The position numbers and the translations under genes were made by a program. Shown here piece by piece: positions 24,437 to 33,103 of a stretch of DNA of 34,477 nucleotides. The stretch is taken from NCBI GenBank assembly GCA_930990125.1, contig CAKNOI010000015.1, positions 1-34,477 on the forward strand, written 5' to 3'. This stretch comes from an uncultured Clostridiaceae bacterium. Its GTDB lineage: Bacteria > Bacillota > Clostridia > TANB77 > CAG-508. The notes beneath the pieces were generated by a model that ran no database searches, had not been told where the DNA came from, and worked only from the letters and a program-made list of their open reading frames with translations. Position 1 is the first letter of the stretch. Every line of letters starts with the position of its first letter.

Positions 24437-25744
24437 ATGCCAAGAGGAATGAGAAGAAATCCTAGATTAAGAGGATTATTAGAAAAAAGGATAGAAAAAA
24501 AGACATTTGCATCTATTGTTAGTATTTTAAGTATTGTTATTATTGTTTGCATTGTAGGAATTACGATTCAAACCTACCGCACACGTGAAGAATATGCCAA
24601 AAAAGAAGAAGAGCGTATCCGAAAGTTAAGAGAAATTTTCGTAGCAGAAGAAGAGGAAGAAGAAGAAGAAACTACTAGTGCTTCTAACAATGTAGAAGAG
24701 AAAACGAAGCAGGATACCTATGTAACGATTGCTGTTGCAGGAGATATTTTATGCGAAAAACCACTTTACGATGATGCATATGATAAAGAAAGTGGTACAT
24801 TTAATTTTTTACCAATGTTTCAAAATATCCAAAAATATACCAAGTATACAGATTTAACCTTAGGTACTATGGAAACAAATTTTACCGATGATGCCATTTC
24901 TGGATACAGACTATATAATAGTCCAAAAGAATTAGGAAATGCGCTCCAAACAGCAGGAGTAGATGTTTTAAGTACAGCACATAACCATAGTTTAGACTAT
25001 GGACTAGAAGGAATTCAAGCAACAAAGGAATACTTTGATTCTTTGCAAATAGATACAGTAGGAACAAAATTAAATCCAGAAGAAGATAGTATTGTAATAA
25101 AAGAAGTAAACGAAATAAAAATTGCCATTCTATCCTATACCTATGGCATAAACGAACAAGAAACAAAAACAGAAGAAGAACTTTCGTATGTTAATTTGAT
25201 AGATAAAGAAAAAATAAAACAAGATATAGAAAAAGCCAAAGAACAAGGAGCAGAATACATTTGTACCATGCTACACTGGGGAGATTTAACCTCTAGCAAG
25301 GTAAACCAAGAACAACAAGAATTAGCAGACTTTTTAGTAGAAAATGGCGTAGACTTAATTTTAGGTAGCCATCCAGCAGTAATTCAGCCATTAGAAATTC
25401 GTCAAAATGCAGAAGGGGAAAATGTATTTATTTCTTACAGTGTGGGAAATTATATTTCTGCAAGTGAATACGAAAATTCTAATATAGAAATGATTTTAGA
25501 AGTTAAAATCAAAAAAGATGCAGAAACCGGAAAAGTTTCGTTAAATAAAGTTACTTATACACCAGTCTATTTGTTAGACAATGGCAAAAATGCAGAAAAT
25601 CGCTACGAACTTTATGATATAAAAGATGTAATTCAAAAATATGAAAATGGGGAAGATGATGTGGTAACAAAAGAATTGTACGAAAAACTAAAGCAAGCCT
25701 TAAAAGAAATAGAAAAATTAGTAGGAAAAGAAGAAGAGGAGTAA
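24437..25744 (+). CDS. CapA-family metallophosphatase-like protein
   Basis: An N-terminal membrane helix (about 25-46) is followed by an acidic low-complexity linker (a run of glutamates near 70-80) and the CapA domain (about 95-360). Marks of the domain are VAGDILCEKPLYDDAY, GTMETNFT, STAHNHSLDYG, MLHWGD and LILGSHPAVIQPLE, with the metal-binding histidines of the calcineurin-like fold. CapA/PgsA proteins take part in poly-gamma-glutamate synthesis or export in bacilli, but many clostridial copies occur without capB/capC, as here, and their role is unknown. Length 435. It is encoded between GT4 and rimO. Confidence 0.9.
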   Translation: MPRGMRRNPRLRGLLEKRIEKKTFASIVSILSIVIIVCIVGITIQTYRTREEYAKKEEERIRKLREIFVAEEEEEEEETTSASNNVEEKTKQDTYVTIAVAGDILCEKPLYDDAYDKESGTFNFLPMFQNIQKYTKYTDLTLGTMETNFTDDAISGYRLYNSPKELGNALQTAGVDVLSTAHNHSLDYGLEGIQATKEYFDSLQIDTVGTKLNPEEDSIVIKEVNEIKIAILSYTYGINEQETKTEEELSYVNLIDKEKIKQDIEKAKEQGAEYICTMLHWGDLTSSKVNQEQQELADFLVENGVDLILGSHPAVIQPLEIRQNAEGENVFISYSVGNYISASEYENSNIEMILEVKIKKDAETGKVSLNKVTYTPVYLLDNGKNAENRYELYDIKDVIQKYENGEDDVVTKELYEKLKQALKEIEKLVGKEEEE

Positions 25745-25747
25745 AAA

Positions 25748-27124
25748 GTGAAAGTAGGATTTATTTCATTAGGATGTAGTAAAAATTTAATTGATACAGA
25801 AATTACCATAGGCCTTTTTCAAAAGCATGGTTATCAGATTATAAATAAGGCAGAAGAAGCGGATATTTTGGTTGTTAATACTTGCGGGTTTATCGAATCT
25901 GCCAAAGAAGAAGCCATTAATACTATTTTAGAAATGGCAGAATACAAAAAGAAAAACTGCCAAAAGCTTATTGTAATGGGATGTCTAGTAGAAAGGTATC
26001 AGCAAGAACTAAGCAAGGCAATTCCAGAAGTAGACTTATTTATTCGTATTAAAGAATATGATTCTTTATGGGAACAAATAGAAAATTGTATCAAAGGGCA
26101 AAAACAACAAATAGAAATAAAACCCAAAACAGTATCTGCATTACCACAAAATGTATATACCATGGAACCGATGCCAATGTTTCCAGAAGAAGAATATAAA
26201 GGGCGTGTTATTACAACAGGAGCAAACTATGCGTATTTAAAAATAGGAGAAGGATGTAGCAACCGTTGTACCTATTGTGCTATCCCAGGCATACGTGGCC
26301 CTTTTGTAAGTAGAAAAATGGAAGACATTTTAGAAGAAGCACAAAACATTTCGAATACTGGAATTTCCGAAATAATTGTGATTGCACAAGATACTACAAA
26401 ATACGGAATAGATTTGTATGGAAAACCAATGCTTGCAGAGCTTCTAGAAAAGTTAAGTAAAATAGAAACAATAAAATGGATACGCTTTTTATATAGCTAT
26501 CCAGAAACTATAACCGAAGAACTAATTCAAGTAGTAAAGCAAAACAAGAAAATTTGTAGTTATTTTGATATACCAATACAACATATTTCGAATCGTGTTT
26601 TAAAACGCATGAATAGGCAAAGTGATGGGGAAAGTATTCGTAAAACCATACAGCATATAAGAAAAGAAATTCCAGATGTTATTTTAAGAACAACCGTAAT
26701 GGTAGGATTTCCAGGAGAAACCGAAGAGGATTTTAAGGAATTGTATCAATTTTTGCAAGAAGCAAAGTTTGATAAACTAGGTGCATTTACCTATTCCAAA
26801 GAAGAAAACACACCAGCTTCTAGAATGAAGGAACAAATTCATCCTATGACGAAAAAAAGCAGATATCGTAAATTAATGGAATTACAACAAAAAATAGCAG
26901 AAGAAAAAGTACAAGAAAAAATAGGAAGAAACGTAGAAGTTTTAGTAGAAGGAATGACACAGGATAAGAAATATGTAATAGGCAGAACCTATATGGATGT
27001 TCCTGAAATAGATGGAGTAATTTATGTAGAAAACCCTACAAAAGAAGACGAGCAAAGAAAGTGGATAACCTGCCAAATAACACAGGCCAAAGGTTATGAT
27101 ATGATAGGAAAAAAAGTAGAATAA
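25748..27124 (+). CDS. rimO: Ribosomal protein S12 methylthiotransferase RimO
   Basis: A radical-SAM enzyme that adds a methylthio group to the conserved aspartate of ribosomal protein S12. The N-terminal UPF0004 domain has FISLGCSKNLIDTE, NTCGFIESAKEEAI and MGCLVERY, giving three cysteines for the auxiliary 4Fe-4S cluster. The radical-SAM CxxxCxxC is in GEGCSNRCTYCAIPG (about 165-180). A TRAM domain ends the protein. RimO is favoured over MiaB by the SLGCSKN start and the length of 458. The start is GTG at 25748, only 3 bases after the upstream stop; GAGGAG overlaps that stop. Confidence 0.96.
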   Translation: MKVGFISLGCSKNLIDTEITIGLFQKHGYQIINKAEEADILVVNTCGFIESAKEEAINTILEMAEYKKKNCQKLIVMGCLVERYQQELSKAIPEVDLFIRIKEYDSLWEQIENCIKGQKQQIEIKPKTVSALPQNVYTMEPMPMFPEEEYKGRVITTGANYAYLKIGEGCSNRCTYCAIPGIRGPFVSRKMEDILEEAQNISNTGISEIIVIAQDTTKYGIDLYGKPMLAELLEKLSKIETIKWIRFLYSYPETITEELIQVVKQNKKICSYFDIPIQHISNRVLKRMNRQSDGESIRKTIQHIRKEIPDVILRTTVMVGFPGETEEDFKELYQFLQEAKFDKLGAFTYSKEENTPASRMKEQIHPMTKKSRYRKLMELQQKIAEEKVQEKIGRNVEVLVEGMTQDKKYVIGRTYMDVPEIDGVIYVENPTKEDEQRKWITCQITQAKGYDMIGKKVE

Positions 27125-27155
27125 AAAAATCACCCAAATTTAGGGTGATTTTTTT
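27124..27155. terminator. Bidirectional terminator between rimO and rubrerythrin
   Basis: A 12-bp stem AAAAAATCACCC (27124-27135)/GGGTGATTTTTT (27143-27154) with a 7-base loop. It touches the stop codons of both converging genes. Confidence 0.88.
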
Positions 27156-27687
27156 AATAATTTTCTGCTTTTACTTCAAAAAAGCTTTGTGGATGTTTAC
27201 AAACTGGGCAAATTTCTGGAGCTTTTGTTCCTACTACAATATGACCACAGTTTCTACATTTCCAAATAGTAATACTTCCTTTTTGGAAAACTTCTCCTTT
27301 TTCTAGGTTATCTAATAATTTTCTATATCTTTCTTCATGATGTTTTTCTACTTCTGCAATACCTCTAAAAGTAGCAGCAATTTCTTTAAATCCTTCTTCT
27401 TCTGCTTCTTTTGCAAAAGTAGCATACATATCGGTCCATTCATAATTTTCACCAGCAGCAGCATCTGCTAAGTTTTGTTTGGTATCTCCAATACCATTTA
27501 AATATTTAAAATGTAATTTAGCATGTTCTTTTTCATTTTCTGCTGTTTCTAAAAATAAAGCAGCAATTTGTTCATATCCTTCTTTTTTCGCAACACTTGC
27601 AAAATAAGTATATTTGTTTCTTGCCTCTGATTCACCAGCAAAAGCTGCTTTTAAATTAGCCTCTGTTTTTGATCCTTTTAATTCCAT
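27154..27687 (-). CDS. rbr: Rubrerythrin
   Basis: Reduces hydrogen peroxide in anaerobes using electrons from rubredoxin. The N-terminal ferritin-like four-helix domain (about 1-135) contributes the di-iron ligands in [28 protein letters not shown] and [10 protein letters not shown]. The C-terminal rubredoxin domain has CRNCGH and CPVCKH. The start ATG at 27687 follows GAGGGAGGT; a longer frame from 27738 crosses the operator and is rejected. Length 177. A clear promoter and an operator-like dyad suggest control by peroxide or metal; the dyad does not match the PerR or Fur consensus well. Confidence 0.96.
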   Translation of the reverse strand: MELKGSKTEANLKAAFAGESEARNKYTYFASVAKKEGYEQIAALFLETAENEKEHAKLHFKYLNGIGDTKQNLADAAAGENYEWTDMYATFAKEAEEEGFKEIAATFRGIAEVEKHHEERYRKLLDNLEKGEVFQKGSITIWKCRNCGHIVVGTKAPEICPVCKHPQSFFEVKAENY

Positions 27688-27705
27688 AAAATACCTCCCT
27701 CTATT

Positions 27706-27728
27706 AAAATGAGAATACCTCTCATTTT
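27706..27728 (-). promoter_or_regulatory. Operator-like dyad of the rubrerythrin gene
   Basis: A perfect inverted repeat AAAATGAGA/TCTCATTTT with a 5-base spacer. It sits just downstream of the -10 box, over the expected transcription start, between the promoter and the ribosome site. It is a likely repressor site; the repressor cannot be named. Confidence 0.55.
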
Positions 27729-27733
27729 TTACC

Positions 27734-27762
27734 ATCATATATCAATAAAAAGGAATTGTCAA
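27734..27762 (-). promoter_or_regulatory. Promoter of the rubrerythrin gene
   Basis: On the minus strand: perfect TTGACA (27762-27757), 17 bases, TATGAT (27739-27734). The operator-like dyad begins 5 bases after it. Confidence 0.7.
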
Positions 27763-27841
27763 GGAAAATCAAAATAATTTACCAGCAAAGGTTACTGTTT
27801 AATGGTATGTACGCACTTAAAGTCCGCGTGGGGTATAGTTG

Positions 27842-29972
27842 TTAAAAAATAGTACATCCTATGTTCCAAAGAAGTGTTGTTCCTATACATAGTACCATTC
27901 CACATACAGTTGGTAGTAAAAAGGCAAGTAGACTCCATTTGTAACTTCCTGTTTCCTTTTTTATGGTAAGTAAGGTGGTAGCACAAGGAAAGTGTAACAA
28001 ACTAAAAATCATAATATTAATAGCAGTAAGAAGTGTCCAGCCATTTTGTATCAGAATTTCTCCAATACGAAACGTATCTTCTAAGTTTATTAGTACACCT
28101 TTTTGTAAATAGCTCATTAAAATAATTGGTAAGACAATTTCATTAGCAGGAAGTCCTAATAAAAAGGCGGTTAAAATATATCCATCTAATCCCATAAGTT
28201 TTGCAAATGGGTCTAAAAAAGTAGCAACATAACTTAAAATGCTTATATTACCAATACATATATTGGAAAAAATCCAAATAACAAGTCCTGTTGGGGCAGC
28301 AACGCTTACAGCTCTACCTAAAACAAAAATAGTTCTGTCCAAAATACTTCTTACTAAAACTTTGCTAAATTGTGGCTTACGATAAGGTGGAAGCTCTAAT
28401 ATAAAAGTAGAAGGCATATTTTTTAAAACCGTTTTAGAAAGAAACTTAGAAGCAAGAAGAGTCATTCCAATTCCTAAAAGGATGATAACAAGCACAACAA
28501 TAGCAGAAACAAAAGAAGAAAAATTTGCAAAATAAGCTCCTATAAAAATACTAGAAATAGTAATTAAAAAAGGGAACCTTCCGATTACAAGGGACAAAGC
28601 TATTGGTTAGCATTGCAATTAATTTTTCCTTAGGAGAACCAATAATACGACATCCAACGACACCGGCAGCATTACAACCAAATCCCATGCACATGGTTAA
28701 TGCTTGCTTTCCAGAAGAGCATACTTTTTTAAAAAGCGAATCCAAATTAAAAGCAATTCTAGGTAAAAATCCTAAGTCTTCTAAAATTGTAAAAAGAGGA
28801 AAAAAGATTGCCATAGGGGGAAGCATAACAGCAATAACCCAAGTAACAGTCTTATATACACCATCTAACAAAATGCTATGTAGTACAGTAGGAAGATGTA
28901 TTTGTAAAAAGAAGAAGTCAATTTTTTCGGCAAGCCACCCAAAAAAGCTAGATAATAAACTAGAAGGGTAATTGGCTCCTACAATGGTAAGCCAAAGGAT
29001 AGCAACTAAAAAGAGAAGCATAATAGGTATTCCAAATTTTTTAGAAGTAAGAATGCGGTCTATTTTGCGGTCTCTTAGTAGAGGGTTCTTTTGGGAATAG
29101 GTACATACATCTTTACAAATAGTTTCAGCTCTAAAAACAAGATGAGAAATAATGGCATCTGAAAAAGAGGTAGAAGTGATATCGTTATTTTCTAACATAT
29201 CTTGAATTTGAACAAGCTTTACAAGCATAGATTCGGTTTGAAACGAATAAGAAAAATGAGTTTGAATAGAGTCTAAAATTTTACTATCCCCTTCTAATAC
29301 TTTTAAAGCAACCCAACGAGAAATATATTCATTTCTAAGTTCTGGAAGTAGCATAGCAATAGCATCTTCTATTACTGGTAAGTATTTTGTTTGCTTAGGA
29401 GTTACTTTTCTTTTTTTGGTACATACATCATAAATAGTTTGTAGTAAAACCTTAAGTGTTTTAGGTTTTCTGGCAATAGTTCCTACCACAGGAACTCCTA
29501 ATAATTTTTCTAAAAGAGCTAAATCAACTTGAATTCCTTTCTTTTTTGCTTCATCTAATAAATTGACACATACAATAATATTAGGAGTAATTTCCATCAG
29601 CTGAAATACCAAATTCAAATTACGTTCTAAGCAAGTGGCATCTAAAATAACAACAGTAGCATCAGGATTGCCAAAGCAGATGTAATCCCTTGCAATTTCT
29701 TCTTCTTCGGAATGAGACATAATAGAATAAGTACCAGGGATATCGACAAGTAAAAAATTTGTTTTTTGAAACTGACACAATCCAGAAACATTGGCAACGG
29801 TTTTACCAGTCCAATTGCCGGTATGCTGGTGTAGTCCAGTTAAACTATTAAAAATAGTAGATTTCCCTACATTAGGATTTCCGGCGATAGCTATCGTATA
29901 GTCTGCTATTATTTCTTCTTGTTTGTTATGGTTAAGTAATTTTCTTCCTGTAGAATTACTAGTAAGTCCCAT
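27842..29972 (-). CDS. feoB: Ferrous iron transporter FeoB, needs a +1 shift at CGG
   Basis: Takes up Fe2+ across the membrane. The N-terminal G domain has G1 GNPNVGKST, the switch HTGNWTGKTV, G3 DIPGTYS and G4 NLLDEA. The membrane domain has the gating motif GFGCNAAGVVGCRI. After SFVPCN (codon 463) the zero frame reads CGG and stops ten codons later. Skipping the C gives GGA and NGRFPFL, the near-invariant FeoB motif, and the remaining Gate/core helices follow; total 709 residues. The start is ATG 29972 with GGAGGTGA close by. No feoA is seen next to it. The unshifted product would contain the G domain and only half of the membrane part. Confidence 0.9.
28580..28583 (-). other. CGG-A frameshift site in feoB
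   Basis: Coding strand: TGT AAT CGG AAG. Dropping the C (base 28583) gives TGT AAT GGA AGG TTC and restores CNGRFP, one of the most conserved FeoB motifs. There is no homopolymer. Confidence 0.85.
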
Positions 29973-30080
29973 TTTTATCACCTCCATGTAGTAAATACTA
30001 TATGACAGAAATAAAAAATAGTGAAAGAAAAAATGAATAAATAACTAAAAACGATAAACAATAAAAATAGGTGATGTAGT

Positions 30081-30338
30081 ATGAAAATTTCATGGGTAAA
30101 ATACAAAGAAGATAAAAACAGTTTTCAGATTCCGCAAAATTTGGGAATGAACGTATTAGAAATAGAAGATTTAGAACAAACAGATGAAGTATTAAAAAAT
30201 TTAATTAAGCAAAATTATCAAACGATTATTGTTTCAAACGAAGTAGCTGCTTTTTCGGAAGATATGATAAAAAAATATGCTTTTTCAGAAAATGTTACCA
30301 TTTTAATTAGTCCAGTTCAAAAAAGAAATACTAAATAA
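30081..30338 (+). CDS. Small protein resembling V-type ATPase subunit F
   Basis: An 85-residue ORF with ribosome site GGTGA. The sequence LGMNVLEIEDLEQTDEVLKNLIKQNYQTIIVSNEVA, then a variable loop and NVTILISP, follows the alternating beta/alpha pattern of V/A-type ATPase subunit F (a Rossmann-like fold). No other ATPase subunit is nearby, so it may be a stand-alone relative. It is divergent from feoB and upstream of yyaC. The assignment rests on pattern only, without catalytic residues to confirm it. Confidence 0.4.
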   Translation: MKISWVKYKEDKNSFQIPQNLGMNVLEIEDLEQTDEVLKNLIKQNYQTIIVSNEVAAFSEDMIKKYAFSENVTILISPVQKRNTK

Positions 30339-30389
30339 TCAATAGTACGAATATAATAGAAAAGAAAAAGAAAACTAGGAGGAAAAGAA

Positions 30390-30935
30390 ATGGTAGAAAA
30401 TACGAGAGAATATCAAAATTTCGTGAGTGAATTTTGTAATTTGCTTTATAGTATAAAAGAAAGATACACCGATATTGTATTTTTAGGAATTGGAACAGAC
30501 CGTATTACAGGAGATTCGTATGGCCCATTAGTGGGAAAAAAATTGACAGAATTATTTCAAAATTGTGGGTTAGCAGGTACAGTTTCTGTTGTAGGAACAT
30601 TAGAAAGTCCGGTGCCATATACTAGTATAGAAAGTACAGTAAGCAGAATAAAACTGCTATATTCCAATCCTTGTATTATTGCAATAGATTCTGCAGTAGG
30701 AAGAGAACAAGATGTTGGAAAAGTATTAGTAACATTAGGTAGTATGTGCTTTGGAACAGGAATTCAAAAGGCAATGATAGAAGTGGGAGATATTAGTATC
30801 AAAGGAGTGGTTACCAAAAATACACAAGACCCAAGAAATAATTTAGAATGTCTACAAAATACGCCATTAAATAGAGTAATGCAAATGGCAGATTTTACTT
30901 CTAGTGGAATTTATGATGTAATTCGTTATCTTTAG
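30390..30935 (+). CDS. yyaC: Spore protease-like protein YyaC
   Basis: A member of the YyaC family (DUF1256), related in fold to the germination protease GPR and hydrogenase maturation proteases. It has DIVFLGIGTDRITGDSYGPLVG (the metal-site aspartates), YSNPCIIAIDSAVGREQDVG and GVVTKNTQDPRNNLE. The length of 181 is normal. It is a sporulation gene in Bacillus. The ribosome site AGGAGG is ideal. The exact substrate is unknown. It is followed by a small membrane protein gene, probably in the same transcript. Confidence 0.93.
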   Translation: MVENTREYQNFVSEFCNLLYSIKERYTDIVFLGIGTDRITGDSYGPLVGKKLTELFQNCGLAGTVSVVGTLESPVPYTSIESTVSRIKLLYSNPCIIAIDSAVGREQDVGKVLVTLGSMCFGTGIQKAMIEVGDISIKGVVTKNTQDPRNNLECLQNTPLNRVMQMADFTSSGIYDVIRYL

Positions 30936-31003
30936 TGTATAAACTTCCTCAAAATGGAAAAAATCTATATAGAAAACAAGTAAATCGAATAGGAGGTTTC
31001 TAT

Positions 31004-31324
31004 ATGGATAAAGAAAAAATGAGGAATATTATTGTTCTAAAAAATTTGCCATCTAATTTAGTAGAAGAGGCTTTTGTTATTGTGAAAAATACAAAAATGG
31101 CAAAACAACTACAAAAAGGAGAAGGCAAGAAAGAGAAAAAAGAGGATAAGAATGTAAAAAATTCTATTGTAAAAGAAGCGGAAATGGTAATAAGCAATTA
31201 TCTACAAGAAGTAGAAAAAGAAAAAAATAAAACCTCTTATCATAGGTTAGTAAAAAAATATAAAACCATAAAAGTGACCAATATGATTTTAGTTTGTGCC
31301 ATGCTACTAGCTATACTGTTATAA
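31004..31324 (+). CDS. Small protein with C-terminal membrane helix, unrecognised
   Basis: 106 residues from the ATG at 31004, which follows AGGAGG; upstream in-frame codons to 30935 are not needed. The N-terminal segment (MRNIIVLKNLPSNLVEEAFVIVK) is globular-looking, then comes a lysine- and glutamate-rich helix, and a C-terminal membrane helix (about 88-105, MILVCAMLLAIL) that would make it tail-anchored. I do not recognise a family. It lies between yyaC and a terminator, so it may also be a sporulation gene; this is position only. Confidence 0.75.
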   Translation: MDKEKMRNIIVLKNLPSNLVEEAFVIVKNTKMAKQLQKGEGKKEKKEDKNVKNSIVKEAEMVISNYLQEVEKEKNKTSYHRLVKKYKTIKVTNMILVCAMLLAILL

Positions 31325-31339
31325 AAATAAAAAGGTAAA

Positions 31340-31383
31340 AAAAGATATTCTTCCCAAAAACGATGGAAGAATGTCTTTTTTTG
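31340..31383 (+). terminator. Rho-independent terminator after the yyaC pair
   Basis: A 15-bp stem with one mismatch, arm AAAAGATATTCTTCC (31340-31354), a 10-base loop and the other arm at 31365-31379, followed by more T. Confidence 0.83.
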
Positions 31384-31482
31384 TGGAGGAGATAAGCTTA
31401 TTTTTCTTGTCCAAAACAGTAATAAAGAAATTATTTTTCTCATATACATGAAACAGAAACTACAAAGGAAGAGGTGTTTGTT

Positions 31483-32361
31483 TTGGAAAGAACGTTAACT
31501 CCAGAAGAAAGAATACGAAGAGCAGAAGAAATCTACAAAGCAAGAAGAGCAGAAGGAGTAAAATTAAGAAGTTCTTCTGTAAATATAGGAGTAAGACCAA
31601 AGTATAAATTCTTTAAAAAAATGATATTACAAATAGCAATTTGCATGATGATTTATCTTATTTTTTACTTAATACAAAATGGACAATATCTATTTTCAGA
31701 AGAAGTAATCCAAGGGGCAAAAGAAATTTTGGCACAGGATTTAAATATAGAAACCCTTACCAAACAAATAGAAGGATGGTTCCAAAGCCAAGAAGAAGGA
31801 GAAAAACAAACAGATGATGCCATTGGGGGAGCCAATGAAGAGGGAAATGCTATCTTAGAAAATTTTCAAGTAAATGGGACAGAAAATACAAATACAATTG
31901 CACAAGAAGAGCAATATCAAGAAGAAGCAAGCACCATGAATCAAATGGAAGAAGATGCAAACTTTGTAAAACAAAATTATAGTCTTATCAAACCATTATC
32001 CGGAACAATTACCTCTAGGTTTGGTTTAAGAAATCCGACTACTCCAACAGTTCCTAAATATCACACCGGATTAGATATTGCAGCAAATACCGGTACTGTA
32101 ATTATAGCTGCTATGGATGGAACGGTAGAACTTGCTTCTTCGGAAGGGGATTATGGTAATCATTTAAAAATAGTAAATGGAGAAGTAATGACATTATATG
32201 CTCATTGTAATACACTCTACGTAAAAGAAGGAGAAGAAATAAAACAAGGACAGCAGATTGCAGAAGTAGGAGCAACAGGAAATGTAACAGGAGCCCATCT
32301 ACATTTTGAAATACGAAGGAATAATCGCTATATTAATCCCGAGTATGTGTTAGAATTTTAA
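31483..32361 (+). CDS. spoIVFA: SpoIVFA-like membrane M23 metallopeptidase
   Basis: A cytoplasmic basic N-terminus (ERTLTPEERIRRAEEIYKARRAEG) leads to one membrane helix (about 45-65), an acidic linker, and a C-terminal LytM/M23 domain. The zinc ligands appear complete: HTGLDIA (about 194-200) and HLHFEI (about 272-277). The gene is immediately upstream of spoIVFB, the place of spoIVFA in Bacillus, where SpoIVFA anchors and restrains the SpoIVFB protease in the forespore membrane. The intact metal site means it could also cut peptidoglycan. TTG 31483 is preferred over GTG 31474, because AAGGAAGAGGTG fits it as the ribosome site. Length 292. Confidence 0.8.
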   Translation: MERTLTPEERIRRAEEIYKARRAEGVKLRSSSVNIGVRPKYKFFKKMILQIAICMMIYLIFYLIQNGQYLFSEEVIQGAKEILAQDLNIETLTKQIEGWFQSQEEGEKQTDDAIGGANEEGNAILENFQVNGTENTNTIAQEEQYQEEASTMNQMEEDANFVKQNYSLIKPLSGTITSRFGLRNPTTPTVPKYHTGLDIAANTGTVIIAAMDGTVELASSEGDYGNHLKIVNGEVMTLYAHCNTLYVKEGEEIKQGQQIAEVGATGNVTGAHLHFEIRRNNRYINPEYVLEF

Positions 32362-32377
32362 GAATAGGAGAAACCAA

Positions 32378-33034
32378 ATGCGTATACGAATTCATCTAAA
32401 AATATTTTTATTCATTCTTCTTTTTTGTCTTACGAAGCAAATAGAAATCTATGGGCTATTAATGCTGTTTGCTTTTTTTCATGAGTTAGGACACTTAGGA
32501 ATGGGACTGCTATTAGGATTAAAACCAGAATCCATTACCATAATGCCACTAGGGCTTTCCATTGCGTTTAGAACAAATCCAGAAGATTATAACGAGAAAA
32601 GAAAAAGGGGAACAAGGTTAGCGGTAAGGAAAATGCTAATTGCTATTGCAGGTCCACTTACCAATATTGTTTTCATAATTTTATTTCTAGTTTTGCCTTT
32701 GAAGTTACCAGAACAAACTAGATTACATTGTATTTATGCCAATATTTTAATCGGATTATTTAATTTACTTCCTATTTATCCTCTAGATGGTGGAAGAATT
32801 TTAAAAAACATATTCCATCTTACCAGTGGGCTAAAAATAGCCAATAGGCTTATGTATCAAATTTCAAACAGTACGGTTATTCTTCTTACTGCTATTAGTA
32901 GTATTGCTATCTTGTACTTCCAAAACATTGCCATTCTCTTCATTATTGTATATTTATGGGGATTAGTCATCAGTGAAAATAAAAAATATCAAATAAAAAA
33001 TAAAGTGTACGATTTATTAGAAAAATCGGTTTAG
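32378..33034 (+). CDS. spoIVFB: Site-2 protease family SpoIVFB
   Basis: An intramembrane zinc protease that cuts pro-sigma-K in the mother cell of sporulating bacilli. The active-site motif HELGH is at 35-39 and the third ligand is D139 in LLPIYPLDGGRIL. It has about six membrane helices. The length of 218 is short, like SpoIVFB proteins without a CBS domain. It begins 17 bases after the M23 gene with AGGAGAAA. The substrate in this organism is not shown by the window. Confidence 0.9.
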   Translation: MRIRIHLKIFLFILLFCLTKQIEIYGLLMLFAFFHELGHLGMGLLLGLKPESITIMPLGLSIAFRTNPEDYNEKRKRGTRLAVRKMLIAIAGPLTNIVFIILFLVLPLKLPEQTRLHCIYANILIGLFNLLPIYPLDGGRILKNIFHLTSGLKIANRLMYQISNSTVILLTAISSIAILYFQNIAILFIIVYLWGLVISENKKYQIKNKVYDLLEKSV

Positions 33035-33103
33035 ATATTGAAATCTGGAAAAAATAATAGTAAGATATAAGAAGAAAATACAAGGAAACACATAGGAGGA
33101 ATT

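Noticed and set aside
27687-27738. Longer rubrerythrin start at 27738
   Set aside because: It would run through the operator and the -10 box; GAGGGAGGT fits the ATG at 27687.
8706-28583. P-site slippage as in prfB-type frameshifting
   Set aside because: The codons before CGG (GGT, ACC, TGC, AAT) would not re-pair after a +1 slip, the shift codon is not a stop, and no internal Shine-Dalgarno is present.
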